A stretch of 64,000 nt of DNA from JALYGY01 sp963800975. GTDB taxonomy: Bacteria; Actinomycetota; Rubrobacteria; Rubrobacterales; Rubrobacteraceae. How positions within the stretch are numbered: the first letter of the stretch is position 1; each line of letters starts with the position of its first letter. Of the stretch, positions 1 to 8,599 are shown piece after piece. The DNA lies in contig CAWDDB010000008.1 of NCBI GenBank assembly GCA_963800975.1, forward strand, positions 1,178,001 to 1,242,000, in the 5' to 3' direction. Both the position numbers and the translations under genes were made by a program. The notes under the pieces are model-generated. The model saw only the letters and a program-made list of their open reading frames with translations. It was not told where the DNA came from and did not search any database.

Positions 1-57
1 GAGCCACCATTCGATACGGGCCTGCGGCGCGTCATGCAAACGACCGAGTCCCTCTGA
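1..57 (+). CDS. 3' end of an unidentified gene (partial)
   Basis: Frame 1 is open from the window edge for 18 codons and ends at TGA 55-57. The peptide ends in VMQTTESL. It runs towards the MFS gene and is followed by a hairpin, which fits the tail of a convergent gene. Eighteen codons are too few to assign a family, and chance openness cannot be excluded. Confidence 0.35.
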   Translation, partial: EPPFDTGLRRVMQTTESL

Positions 58-109
58 CACACCTCCGGATTTACGCTCTGAGAAACCGCAAAACCCCATC
101 CCGGTAGAA

Positions 110-126
110 ACGCCCCGCCAGGGCGT
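110..126. terminator. Possible hairpin terminator between convergent genes
   Basis: ACGCCC and GGGCGT form a perfect 6-bp stem around a 5-base loop, followed by CTTAT. It lies between the partial plus-strand gene and the 3' end of the minus-strand MFS gene, so it could serve either. The T tract is weak. Confidence 0.4.
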
Positions 127-187
127 CTTATCCTGACCAATCATAGATCGTGCGCGAACCGCACGGGACCGCGACACGCCCCTGAGG

Positions 188-2092
188 CTAGGCCCGTGCC
201 GTTGCCGTCCTCAGGTTATCCGCGAGGGGCCGTATCACGTTCTTCGAGACCCGGACGGCGCGTTCGTGCTCGTCTCCGTCGGCCCCGTTCGCGAGCTGCG
301 CGGCGGCCCGGATCAGGTTCGGGTAACGTCCGTTCCCCTCTTCGATGCGGTCCGCGAGCCCGGAGAGCGCGATCGCCGCGCCTCCCCTTTCGGATGGTTC
401 GGGCGTGCCGGCGACCCGGTCGAGCAATGCCGCGAACTCCTCGTCTCCAGAACCCTCCGCCGCGTCCCTTCGCAGAGCTTTTGCCAGGCTCGACACGAGC
501 GCGGTGTCGTCGAGCGCGTCGTCCTGCCCTTCCGGCTCGACGGAGCCCGCCTCCTCGAGGACTATGTTCTTCATCATGAGGGCCGCGCCGATGGAGCACA
601 AGACGGCGACGAGGATGAAGACGAAGCCGTCGTGGATGGAGGCAGCGAGCGCCTCTCGCGCGGTCAGGATCGCCTGCTCCGCCAGCTGCTCCCCACCGGG
701 GAAGGCCGAAGCCGCTCGGGTCAGGGCCTCACGCGCCTCCTCGCTCACCAGCGCCTGTGGGTTCTCGAGCGCTGAGACGAGGCGCCCGGGAGCCTCGGCC
801 GGGGCGTTTGCCCTCAGGCCTTCGACGTAGCCTTTGGTGATTATGGATCCGATCACGGCCGTACCGACCGTCGAGCCGACCGAGCGGACAAACTGGGTGG
901 CCGAGGTCGCCACGCCGAGCATGCTCCTGTCCACGGTGCTCTGCACGGCGAGGGTAGCGGTCGGCATGATCCAGCCGAGCCCGAGCCCCGTGACGGCGAG
1001 GTAGATGGCGACGGTTGCCTGGGTCGAGTCCACGTCGAGCGTGGTCAGCAGGTACACGCCGCAGGACATCAATACCGTCCCGAAAAGCGTGAACGGCTTG
1101 ATGCGCCTGACGCGGGCGATGATCTGCCCGCCGATAATCCCGACAGCCGTCATGGAGAAGACGAGCGGGGTGAGGACGGTCCCAGAACCCGTCGCCGACT
1201 TCCCGAGGACCCCCTGCACGAAGAGCGGGGTGTAAAGGATTACCCCGAACATCCCGATGCCGACGAGGAACATCAGCAGCGAGGACGAGGCGAACACCCT
1301 GCTCTTGAAGAGCGAGAGCGGGATCACGGGCTCCGCGGCCCGCAGCTCGACGGGCACGAAGACCGCCAGCAACACCGCGGACGCCGCGAACCCGATCAAG
1401 ACCCGCGTAGCATCCCACGCGTAGCCCTCGCCGACCCACGAGAGCGCCAGCAGCAGCGCGACCACGGAGGCGGTGATGGTGGCGGCCCCGAGCCAGTCGA
1501 TGCTGGCCTGCCGCCTTTGACCGCTCTGGGGCAGCACCATCGGTAGCGCGAAGAGCGAGAACAGCCCGAGCGGCAGGTTGATGTAGAAGACCCACCGCCA
1601 GTCGAGGTTGTCCGTGATCCAACCTCCCAGAGTGGGACCGATGACGCTGGAGAGGGCGAATACGCTGAAGAAGATGCCCTGGTACTTGGCCCGCCGCGCC
1701 GGGTCGGGGAAGATGTCCGCCACGCTGGTGAAGATGTTGGAGAAGATCATGCCGGCCCCCAACCCCTGTATCCCGCGGAAGATTATTAGCTCGATCATGC
1801 CCCACGCCGCGCCGCACAGCGCGCTCCCGATCAGGAACACGACCACACCGGAAACTATGAACCACTTGCGGCCGTAGATGTCCCCGAGCTTCCCGATGAT
1901 CGGGATGGTCGACGTGGAGGCCAGGAGGTAGGCCGTCGTCACCCACGCGTACCTCTCGAACCCGTGCAAGTCCGCGATGATCTTGGGCAGCGCCGTCCCC
2001 ACGATGGTCTGGTCGAGCGCCACAAGGAACAGGGAGAGCATCAGGCCAGCGACCGCCAGCCACGTCCCCCGCCGCCCCAACTCTTCGCTCAT
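188..2092 (-). CDS. DHA2-type MFS multidrug exporter, 14 TM
   Basis: This 634-residue membrane transporter of the EmrB/QacA (DHA2) family probably exports drugs or toxic organics by proton antiport. The first helix carries the family-typical LDQTIVGTALP, motif A appears as GKLGDIYGRK near residue 65, and the hydrophobic pattern fits 14 helices up to about residue 520. The last 110 residues are hydrophilic, Ala/Glu-rich and predicted soluble, longer than the usual DHA2 tail; their role is unknown. It starts 7 bases after the stop of the upstream MarR gene, so the pair is co-transcribed and MarR probably controls the pump. The substrate cannot be read from sequence. Confidence 0.93.
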   Translation of the reverse strand: MSEELGRRGTWLAVAGLMLSLFLVALDQTIVGTALPKIIADLHGFERYAWVTTAYLLASTSTIPIIGKLGDIYGRKWFIVSGVVVFLIGSALCGAAWGMIELIIFRGIQGLGAGMIFSNIFTSVADIFPDPARRAKYQGIFFSVFALSSVIGPTLGGWITDNLDWRWVFYINLPLGLFSLFALPMVLPQSGQRRQASIDWLGAATITASVVALLLALSWVGEGYAWDATRVLIGFAASAVLLAVFVPVELRAAEPVIPLSLFKSRVFASSSLLMFLVGIGMFGVILYTPLFVQGVLGKSATGSGTVLTPLVFSMTAVGIIGGQIIARVRRIKPFTLFGTVLMSCGVYLLTTLDVDSTQATVAIYLAVTGLGLGWIMPTATLAVQSTVDRSMLGVATSATQFVRSVGSTVGTAVIGSIITKGYVEGLRANAPAEAPGRLVSALENPQALVSEEAREALTRAASAFPGGEQLAEQAILTAREALAASIHDGFVFILVAVLCSIGAALMMKNIVLEEAGSVEPEGQDDALDDTALVSSLAKALRRDAAEGSGDEEFAALLDRVAGTPEPSERGGAAIALSGLADRIEEGNGRYPNLIRAAAQLANGADGDEHERAVRVSKNVIRPLADNLRTATARA

Positions 2093-2099
2093 CTCCGGC

Positions 2100-2579
2100 C
2101 TAGGCCCTCATCGCCTCGGCGAGCAGGCGGAGCATCCGCTGCAGCTCCGCCACCTCCCGCTCGTCCATCACGGCGTGCGCTCTCCGCCCGAGCTCCTGGT
2201 TGACGAGCGGCATCCGCTCCTCGACCAGCCGCCGCCCGTCCCCGGTCAGGTACATCCTCACAACGCGGTTGTCCTCGGGATCGCGCCGCCGGTGGATCAA
2301 ACCCTCAGCCTCGAGCGCCTGCGCCGTCCGCGTGACCCGCGAGGCGTCCGCGATCTCGTGCTCCCGCACGAACTCGCCCTGGCTTATCCCGTCCCGCCGC
2401 GAGAGCACCGCCAGTACGAACCACCACATTCCCGGCACCCCAGACTCTCGCTCCAGCACGGCCACGGCTCCCCTGAATGCCCGCGCCAGGACAGGCATCA
2501 GCGGCTCGACCTCCCAGCCAGCCCCGCCCGGCCGCTCCTGCCCCACGCCCCCAGCCATCTTGTCGTCCGATGCTCTCAT
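2100..2579 (-). CDS. MarR-family transcriptional regulator
   Basis: This 159-residue winged-helix protein probably represses itself and the downstream MFS pump and is released by a ligand. The recognition-helix and wing region reads DASRVTRTAQALEAEGLI and then RRRDPEDNRVVRMYLT, the usual MarR wing with basic residues and the D-x-R motif. The ATG at 2579 is preferred over an in-frame start 20 codons upstream because the extra residues (Cys/Trp-rich) look like leader sequence. The leader contains AT-rich TTGTATTTGCAAT, a possible operator, though only partly symmetric. Confidence 0.88.
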   Translation of the reverse strand: MRASDDKMAGGVGQERPGGAGWEVEPLMPVLARAFRGAVAVLERESGVPGMWWFVLAVLSRRDGISQGEFVREHEIADASRVTRTAQALEAEGLIHRRRDPEDNRVVRMYLTGDGRRLVEERMPLVNQELGRRAHAVMDEREVAELQRMLRLLAEAMRA

Positions 2580-2657
2580 GGGGAAAGTGTACGCCCAATC
2601 ATTGCAAATACAAAGTTCGCGTTCAAAACGTTTTCGCACCAGGGTCCTGCGACGAGG

Positions 2658-3629
2658 TCAAACGGTGATAACGACCTTGCCTCGAGCGTGTCCCTCTTCC
2701 AGGTAACGGATCGCGTCGGGGACGTCGCTCAGCGGGTACGTCCTGTCGATAACCGGTGTGACCCGCCCGGATTCTATGAGGTCCTTGAGGGCGATCATGT
2801 CCTCGAGCTTTTCAGACGAGACGAACGTGCCCAGCTTCTGGCCCACGAAGGGGGACAACAGGAGCGCCCGCAGCTGACGATCTGTGCCCCCGAGCCACCG
2901 ACCACCCCCTTCGCCTCCGACGATGACGAGTGTCCCTTCGGGGGTGAGGGCCCGCCTCAGGCGCGACAACGATGAGTTCCCGCCGGTGTCCAGGATCGCA
3001 TCGTAGCGCCGCTCACCATCGGCGAAGTCGTCGCGGGCGTAGTCGATGACGTGATCCGCGCCGATCGAGCGGACCATGTCGACCTTGCTGGTACTACACA
3101 CGCCGGTAACGCGTGCGCCGAACGCCCTGGCGATCTGCACGGCAAAGGTGCCCACGCCGCCCGAGGCGCCGATGACCAGCACCTCTTGCCCCGACTCGAC
3201 CCGTCCGTGGTCGCGCACGCCTTGGAGGGCGGTCAAGCCCGAGATGGCGACCGCCGCCGCCTGCTCGAAGGTGAGGTTAGCTGGCCTCGGCGCGAGCTTC
3301 CTCTCGAGTGCGCTCGCGTACTCGGCGAACGTGCCCTTGCCGACGCCGAACACCTCATCGCCGGCCTGGAACCTGGTCACGTCTTTGCCGACCGCCTCCA
3401 CGACCCCGGCCACGTCCAAGCCCGGAACGGGGTTCTTGGGCGCGCGGAGCCCGTAGCCGAAGAGGCGTACCAGGTACGGCAGGCCCATCATGAGGTGCCA
3501 GACGCCCCGGTCCACGCCGGCCGCGTGCACGCGCAAAAGCACCTCGTCGTCATCGATCCTTGGCCTGTCGATCTCCCCGAGATTCAGGACAGCGGGAGAG
3601 CCGTACTCGTCCTGGACGATCGCCTTCAT
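2658..3629 (-). CDS. Zinc-independent NAD(P)-dependent alcohol dehydrogenase / quinone oxidoreductase (MDR)
   Basis: This 323-residue medium-chain dehydrogenase/reductase resembles the quinone oxidoreductase branch and should reduce enones or quinones with NADPH in the cytoplasm. The GroES-like N-terminus starts MKAIVQDEYGSPAVLNLGE and lacks the catalytic-zinc cysteine. The nucleotide-binding motif GASGGVGTFAVQIA lies near residue 150. The start at 3629 follows a good AGGAG at proper spacing; the frame stays open upstream but overlaps the neighbouring gene. It lies 25 bases after the thioredoxin-reductase-like gene, and the two are probably one redox operon. Confidence 0.9.
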   Translation of the reverse strand: MKAIVQDEYGSPAVLNLGEIDRPRIDDDEVLLRVHAAGVDRGVWHLMMGLPYLVRLFGYGLRAPKNPVPGLDVAGVVEAVGKDVTRFQAGDEVFGVGKGTFAEYASALERKLAPRPANLTFEQAAAVAISGLTALQGVRDHGRVESGQEVLVIGASGGVGTFAVQIARAFGARVTGVCSTSKVDMVRSIGADHVIDYARDDFADGERRYDAILDTGGNSSLSRLRRALTPEGTLVIVGGEGGGRWLGGTDRQLRALLLSPFVGQKLGTFVSSEKLEDMIALKDLIESGRVTPVIDRTYPLSDVPDAIRYLEEGHARGKVVITV

Positions 3630-3654
3630 CGGGTTCTCCTGAGGTTTGGGATTC

Positions 3655-5334
3655 TCACGCTTTTTCCACGCCGGCATCGGCCAGGTACTGGTGGACCAGC
3701 CTGACCGCCATCGCGCCCTCGCCGACCGCGGAGGCGACACGCTTGATCGAGCCAGCGCGCGCATCGCCGGCCGCGAAGACCCCGGGCATGCTCGTCTCCA
3801 GGAGGTACGGCTCCCGCGAACGTTGTTGCCAGGCATCCCCCTCGAGCACGGTTTGGTCCAATGCTTCCCCCGTCACGACAAAGCCGCGTTCGTCGAGCTC
3901 GACACTCCCTTCGAGCCAGCCGGTGTTGGCCTCCGCGCCGATAAAGACGAAGAGGGCCCGCACCCCGAGGGTCCGACGCGCGCCCGAGCGGTTGTCCTGG
4001 ACCACGACCCCGTCCAGCTGGTCCTCCCCCAGGAGTTCCCGGACCTCCGTGCTGGCGAGCAGTTCGACGTTGTTTGTCTCTGCAACGCGGTCGATTAGGT
4101 ACGTCGACATGCTCTTGCTCAGGTCATCGCCCCTTATGAGCAGGTAGACCCTCCTCGTGCGTCGGGCCAGGAACATTGCCGCCTGGCCGGCCGAGTTGCC
4201 CCCGCCGACGACCACGACCTCATCACCCTCACACCGCTGCGCCTCGGCCTCCGTGGCGGCGTAGTGGACGCTCATGCCCTCGAACCGCCCGAGTTGGGGC
4301 ACGTCGAGCCTGCGGTAGCGGGCCCCGGTCGCGGCGATCACGCTGCGCGCCGCGACCTCACCGCCCTCGGCGAGCTTGATGCGGTGGTGGCCGTCCACGC
4401 TCCTCAAGCCGACCGCCTCCTGAGGGACAGCGGTTAGGGCACCGAACTTGTCCGCCTGAACCAGGACGCGGCTGGCGAGCTCGAAGCCGGAGAGACCGGC
4501 TGGGAAGCCCGGGTAGTTCTCTATCCGCGAGCTGGTGCCGGCCTGCCCGCCCAGGGCCACGGACTCGAGGGCGAGGGTGGAGAGGCCCTCCGAAGCCCCG
4601 TAGACCGACGCGCCGAGACCCGCGGGTCCCGCGCCCACCACGACGAGGTCGTATGTCCGTTCCCGGGGGGCCTCGACCTTCAGGCCGATGGCCCGGGCAA
4701 ACTCGGAGTTCGTCGGGTTTTTCAGCACGACCTCGCCCTGCCAGACGGTAACGGGCGTATCCGATGGCTTCGCGCCGAACTCCTCGAGCAATGCCTCGGC
4801 CTCGGGGTCCTCCTCGAGCTCGATCCAGGCGTGGGGTAGCCGGTTACGGGCGGCGAACTCCCTCAAGCGCGCGGCGTCCCTCGAGTGGCGCGAGCCAATT
4901 ATCTTCAAGCCCAGGAGCCCGGTCCTCATCATGTACGAGCGCCTGGCCAGGAAGGCCTTCAGGATGATGTCCGAGAGGCTAGGCTCCTCGGTGACGACCT
5001 CTTTCAGCCGCTCGCGAGGAATGGACAACACCTTTCCGCCCACGCGCACCACGCCAGAGAGGTACATCGCCTGCCCCGTGAGCATGTTCATCTCGCCCAT
5101 GAAACGACCCGCAAGAAAGACCCCTATAGTCCGGGCCCCGCCGCCGAAGTCGTCGACCACCTCCACCTCGCCTTCTAGTATGACTATGAAGTCGTTGGTG
5201 GTGTCGCCGGCCTTGAAGAGGACCTGCCCTACCTCGGTCTTCCTCGTCTCCCCGTAGCGCCTGAGGATCTCGATCTGGTCCTCACTCAGCGTTGGTGACC
5301 TCGTGCTGCGGATCTCGTCCATTCGATCGCTCAT
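3655..5334 (-). CDS. Cyclic-nucleotide-binding domain fused to thioredoxin-reductase-like FAD protein
   Basis: This 559-residue fusion has three parts. Residues 15-135 form a CRP-type cyclic-nucleotide-binding domain (FKAGDTTNDFIVILEGEVEV, then GEMNMLTGQ). Residues 155-230 look like a thioredoxin-fold domain without a CxxC. Residues 232-559 are a thioredoxin-reductase-type FAD/NAD(P)H module (VVVGAGPAGLGAS, VVVVGGGNSAGQAA, and GVFAAGDARAGSIKR near the end). Where thioredoxin reductase has CATC this protein reads HYAAT, so classic disulfide transfer is ruled out. It may be an effector-gated NADPH oxidoreductase with another acceptor. It is the first gene of a unit with the alcohol dehydrogenase. 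Confidence 0.88.
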   Translation of the reverse strand: MSDRMDEIRSTRSPTLSEDQIEILRRYGETRKTEVGQVLFKAGDTTNDFIVILEGEVEVVDDFGGGARTIGVFLAGRFMGEMNMLTGQAMYLSGVVRVGGKVLSIPRERLKEVVTEEPSLSDIILKAFLARRSYMMRTGLLGLKIIGSRHSRDAARLREFAARNRLPHAWIELEEDPEAEALLEEFGAKPSDTPVTVWQGEVVLKNPTNSEFARAIGLKVEAPRERTYDLVVVGAGPAGLGASVYGASEGLSTLALESVALGGQAGTSSRIENYPGFPAGLSGFELASRVLVQADKFGALTAVPQEAVGLRSVDGHHRIKLAEGGEVAARSVIAATGARYRRLDVPQLGRFEGMSVHYAATEAEAQRCEGDEVVVVGGGNSAGQAAMFLARRTRRVYLLIRGDDLSKSMSTYLIDRVAETNNVELLASTEVRELLGEDQLDGVVVQDNRSGARRTLGVRALFVFIGAEANTGWLEGSVELDERGFVVTGEALDQTVLEGDAWQQRSREPYLLETSMPGVFAAGDARAGSIKRVASAVGEGAMAVRLVHQYLADAGVEKA

Positions 5335-5658
5335 GGTTCAGCCTCATCGATAGCCCTTACGCGGAAAGCATGGCACCCCTCACTCCGGGCATCCCAGGGT
5401 GCCAAGTGCTTCCCGTAGTAACCCAGCTTACTCCTCGGGTCAGCAGATGCGCTACGGCCCTGGTAGTGCTCGGAGGTCCAATGTCATTTCAGACCTGACG
5501 GTTTTCAGGCAACAGGCTTCAGGTATCGTGGGTCGGATTCTGCTCTCGATCCCGATCCGAACCACCCGCCTGATCCTCACGGCCCGAGGCCCGAATCCGC
5601 GCACAGAAGAGGTGCTGTCGTCTCTTGTGCTGCGAGAGGCGCCGTTTCTTGCGAGGGC
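5335..5658. other. Intergenic stretch with one inverted repeat
   Basis: No convincing coding frame was found in either strand. GGCACCC at 5372-5378 and GGGTGCC at 5397-5403 form a 7-bp inverted repeat with an 18-base loop in the upstream region of the fusion gene; it could be a regulatory stem. The stretch separates the end of the small-gene cascade from the next promoter region. Confidence 0.4.
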
Positions 5659-5838
5659 TCACCACAGTGTCCCGAAGGCCTCCAGCGCGGCCAGCAGGCA
5701 CATCAGCGCCAAGGCTATGGCGGCGTAGACGGCGAGCTGCCCGTCGCCGTCCCGTACGGCGAGCACAACATAGCGGGCGAAGGCCAGCGCGAAGAGTACC
5801 ATGAGCCAGAAGACGAACCCGAGACGGAGCTCGCTCAC
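5659..5838 (-). CDS. Small two-helix membrane protein
   Basis: This 59-residue protein starts at GTG 5838, which shares the bases GTGA with the stop of the upstream gene, so translation is probably coupled. The sequence begins VSELRLGFVFWLMVLFALAF. It has one hydrophobic helix at residues 7-28, a short polar turn (VRDGDGQ), and a second helix at residues 35-57. It is the last gene of a four-gene cascade. I do not recognise the family. Confidence 0.6.
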   Translation of the reverse strand: MSELRLGFVFWLMVLFALAFARYVVLAVRDGDGQLAVYAAIALALMCLLAALEAFGTLW

Positions 5839-6113
5839 CCTTCCGCCTCTTGCGCCCGCAGCACGTCCACGGCCGGCCCGCGCGGGTAGAGGCGCCCCGT
5901 GTCCGGCCGGCGCCAGAACGCGGAGCCCTCTATCTCGACGCGCTCCCAGCCCGCCTCCTCGAGCTTGTGCCGCTCCTCCTCGCGCACCAGCTTGAAGGCC
6001 TCATCCTCCGGCATTAGTCGGTCCGTCTCCGGTTGCCGCCAGAGGTGTTTACCTGCCGGGCTCGGCTCGAAACCGTAGCCCGCCAATTGCAGCCTTCGGG
6101 CGATCTCGCTCAC
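5835..6113 (-). CDS. Small protein with two internal W-R-x-P repeats
   Basis: This 92-residue cytoplasmic protein starts at GTG 6113 inside the stop of the preceding gene (GTGA overlap). It contains two copies of a roughly 35-residue unit: GYGFEPSPAGKHLWRQPETD then RLMPEDEA, and GWERVEIEGSAFWRRPDTG then RLYPRGPA. The shared pattern is G-[WY]-x2-E-x4-[GS]-x3-W-R-x-P-[ED]-T-x-R-L-x-P. The duplication suggests a small fold repeated twice. No known family is recognised. It overlaps the downstream membrane-protein gene in the same way. Confidence 0.65.
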   Translation of the reverse strand: MSEIARRLQLAGYGFEPSPAGKHLWRQPETDRLMPEDEAFKLVREEERHKLEEAGWERVEIEGSAFWRRPDTGRLYPRGPAVDVLRAQEAEG

Positions 6114-6232
6114 GCCGCCCACCCCCTCTCCACGTCGAAGGCTTCTGGCATCTCCCACACGAGGCCCGTGATGAGGGCGCCGGCGATCTGCTCCGCGCCG
6201 AAGACCCGGCGGACGAGGGGTAGCAGGTTCAT
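6110..6232 (-). CDS. Micro-protein of 40 residues
   Basis: It starts at ATG 6232, which overlaps the stop of the upstream micro-gene as ATGA, and its own stop overlaps the next start as GTGA. The peptide begins MNLLPLVRRVFGAEQIAGAL and ends EMPEAFDVERGWAA. The first half is amphipathic or hydrophobic. The two flanking overlaps are the main support. It could also be the rest of the upstream micro-gene after a frameshift. Confidence 0.45.
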   Translation of the reverse strand: MNLLPLVRRVFGAEQIAGALITGLVWEMPEAFDVERGWAA

Positions 6233-6330
6233 ACCGGCGAGCACCCATCGCACGCGTAGGCTTCGGGATACCGCTCCCGCGAATCGTCCATGAGCTGCAC
6301 CGCTATCCTGCCCACGCGCGTCTTGTCCAT
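6229..6330 (-). CDS. Micro-protein of 33 residues heading the cascade
   Basis: The start at ATG 6330 lies nine bases after a strong GGGAGG; another ATG six bases upstream is too close to it. The peptide reads MDKTRVGRIAVQLMDDSRER and ends YACDGCSPV, with a CxxC. The ATGA overlap with the next frame could be coupling, or an old frameshift that split one protein of about 70 residues. Confidence 0.5.
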   Translation of the reverse strand: MDKTRVGRIAVQLMDDSRERYPEAYACDGCSPV

Positions 6331-6585
6331 GGCCATATTCCTCCCGTCGTGCGGCCGTCGTCTTGGGCCCCGACAGTATATGCCCGGCGTGCTGAACCTT
6401 TCCCATCGGTTCGCACTCGCGTCCACGTAGCGGTGCGTCAGGGGCCACAACGCGGGCGCCTGAGCTTCGCTAACCCGATCGAGAGCGGTGCCCGCGCTGG
6501 TAGGACGCCTCACCCAGCACCTCGAGCAAGGCAAAGTCGTCTCCGCGGTCCATCTTCGCTTTCTGCTCCTCGCGCCCAATCGTCT

Positions 6586-7053
6586 TCACGAGGTCTGCGT
6601 ACCCCCTTGCAAGGGACGCAGAAGCAGAACCGGGATCTCTCGGTCCGTGCGCCCCTGGTAGCTCTCGTAGGGGGGATACATCGCGACTAGCCGGTCCCAG
6701 AGCCGGCGCTTTTGCTCGCCCCGCACCTCCTCGGCTCGAACCCGCAGCTTCTCGTTGCCGACCTCGACCGTAGCCTCCGGATCCGCCCGCAGGTTCAGGC
6801 TCCAGGCCGGGTCCGCGCTGGTGCCGCCGTTCGAGGCGACTATGGCGTACCCGGCGCCGTCCCTGAGGTAGAGCAGTGGGGTGGTGCGCTGCCTCCCCGA
6901 CTTGCGGCCGGTGGTAACGAGGAGCAAGACCGGGCTGTTCATCATCCGGCCGCCGATCCTGCCGCCCGTAGCCCTGAAGACGGCGGCGTGCAGCCTCGCG
7001 ATCCACATCTGGGGGGTGGAGATCATGCGCCCGTACGGTCGTCCCCGCGCCAC
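6586..7053 (-). CDS. Deazaflavin (F420)-dependent nitroreductase-family protein
   Basis: This 155-residue protein belongs to the Ddn-like family, whose members use reduced F420 to reduce quinones, nitro compounds or enones. The family core is visible as LLLVTTGRKSGRQRTTPLLY, followed by YAIVASNGGTSADPAWSLNL and the C-terminal YPPYESYQGRTDREIPVLLL. The GTG start at 7053 overlaps the TAG stop of the second permease, so it is the last gene of the ABC exporter unit. It may modify the compound that the exporter removes. Confidence 0.9.
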   Translation of the reverse strand: MARGRPYGRMISTPQMWIARLHAAVFRATGGRIGGRMMNSPVLLLVTTGRKSGRQRTTPLLYLRDGAGYAIVASNGGTSADPAWSLNLRADPEATVEVGNEKLRVRAEEVRGEQKRRLWDRLVAMYPPYESYQGRTDREIPVLLLRPLQGGTQTS

Positions 7054-7823
7054 TAGGCCCCCTCCTTCTCGGCGCGCCGCAGGCCGTAGAGGGCCCAGAG
7101 GGCGAAGAAGACGACGAGCGCGAGCCCGATGGCATAGGCCGAGAGGGCGTTCGTGGAGTCGCCCACGAAGAAGCCGCGGGCCGCGTCGAGGATGGTCGTG
7201 AACGGGTTCAAGCGGGCTACGGTCTCGAGCCAGCCACTGAGGAGGCTCATCGGCACGAAAACCGGGGCCAGGAAGAGGACGAGGAAGATGGGGGTTCGGA
7301 TCACGGGTCCGGCCTGCTGGGTACGCAGCATCATCGCCACCCCCGCGCCGAACAGCGTGGCGGCAATGTTCACGAGGATGGCCAGCCCGACCAGGCCGAA
7401 TAGGTCATAGCCGCCGATCACGGGGATGCCGACGACGAGCGCGACGACCGTGACGAGCAGGGCGGTGACGGTGGCGCGCACGAGGGAAGCGATCGTGTAG
7501 CCGAGAATGATCCCCGACCGGTTGGGGGCGGCGAGCAGGAGCCTTCTCGCGAACCCGTTCTCGAAGTCCCCGGCGATAGAAAACCCGGTAAAGGCCCCGC
7601 CCAGGGAGACCGCCTGCAGGAGCGCCCACACGTACTGGAAGGCGATGTAGCCGGCGGGGTAGTCGAAGCCGGGCACGTCGCCCACCCTGGTCAGACCCCC
7701 GGCGAAGGCGACGAAAAAGAACAGCGGGAAAAGCGCCGGCGCCAAAAAGGCGGGGTTGGCGAAGTACTTGTAGATCTGGCGCCCCGCCACCGCCCCGGCC
7801 ACCCAGAAGAACCCGGCCACCAC
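7053..7823 (-). CDS. ABC-2 type permease (second of the pair)
   Basis: This 256-residue integral membrane protein has six predicted helices and the ABC-2 signature region around LNPFTTILDAARGFFVGD near residue 205. It starts one base after the stop of the first permease and overlaps the F420-type gene. With the DrrA-like ATPase and the other permease it should form a heterodimeric exporter, like daunorubicin-type or nodulation-type systems. The substrate is unknown. Confidence 0.9.
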   Translation of the reverse strand: MVAGFFWVAGAVAGRQIYKYFANPAFLAPALFPLFFFVAFAGGLTRVGDVPGFDYPAGYIAFQYVWALLQAVSLGGAFTGFSIAGDFENGFARRLLLAAPNRSGIILGYTIASLVRATVTALLVTVVALVVGIPVIGGYDLFGLVGLAILVNIAATLFGAGVAMMLRTQQAGPVIRTPIFLVLFLAPVFVPMSLLSGWLETVARLNPFTTILDAARGFFVGDSTNALSAYAIGLALVVFFALWALYGLRRAEKEGA

Positions 7824-7824
7824 G

Positions 7825-8598
7825 CTACGCCGCCCTCGCCCGGAGGGACGCCGCGGCCCCGGCGAAGGCGACCACGACGATGGCGCCAGCGCACGCGAAG
7901 CCGACGGCGAGCGCCTGCGCGTCCCAGCCGGTTATGACCAGGCTCCTGATACCCTCGACCAGGTAGGAGATCGGGTTGACGGTCGCCACCGCGCGGAACC
8001 AGTCGGCCTCGATCAGGTTGCGCGGCAAGTTGATGCTCGACATGAAGATGGCCACGAAAAAGAGCGGGAAGGCGCTCTCGACCGCCTCCACCGAGCCGGT
8101 TCTGAGCGCCAGGATGGCCCCGATTCCCCCGAACCCGAGCGCCACGAGCACCATGAGGAACACGATCACGACCATGCCGAAGAAGCCGCTTCTCACGTCG
8201 ACGCCCATGAGGGTCCCGATCGCGAGAAAGACCACGCCCTGCAGAAGCCCGAGCGCCACGATGCCCGCGAGCATCCCGAGCAGCAGCGAGACCGGGCGCA
8301 TCGGCGTGAGTTTGAGCCTTTCGAAAAAACCGCTCTCGATGTCTCTGGCCAGGTCAGCCCCGGCCGTGATCGCACCGAAGAGCGACGCCTGGACGAGCGG
8401 GAAGGCGAACGCGAACTCGAGGTACGAGTCGGCGGGGAAACCGGGTATGCTCGCCGCGGCGTCCAACCCGTAGGCGTTTATGGTGAAGAACATCATCGGG
8501 AACAGGAGCGCCGAGATTATGACCGCGGGCTGGCGCACTGTTCGTAGCACGGAGCGCTGCGCCAGCGCGGCGACCTGTACGAATAGCGGGTATCCCAC
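7825..8598 (-). CDS. ABC-2 type permease (DrrB-like)
   Basis: This 257-residue permease has six helices, with the ABC-2 motif NPISYLVEGIRSLVITGWD near residue 210. The chosen start is GTG 8598 (VGYPLFVQVAALAQRSVLRT), because the frame further upstream runs inside the ATPase gene and is Arg-rich. It begins one base beyond the ATPase stop. Its partner is the adjacent ATPase. Confidence 0.9.
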   Translation of the reverse strand: MGYPLFVQVAALAQRSVLRTVRQPAVIISALLFPMMFFTINAYGLDAAASIPGFPADSYLEFAFAFPLVQASLFGAITAGADLARDIESGFFERLKLTPMRPVSLLLGMLAGIVALGLLQGVVFLAIGTLMGVDVRSGFFGMVVIVFLMVLVALGFGGIGAILALRTGSVEAVESAFPLFFVAIFMSSINLPRNLIEADWFRAVATVNPISYLVEGIRSLVITGWDAQALAVGFACAGAIVVVAFAGAAASLRARAA

Positions 8599-8599
8599 G

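Noticed and set aside
729..2063. A 444-codon open frame on the minus strand inside the MFS gene
   Set aside because: It is Arg/Pro/Gly-rich shadow sequence in a wrong frame of a well-supported transporter.
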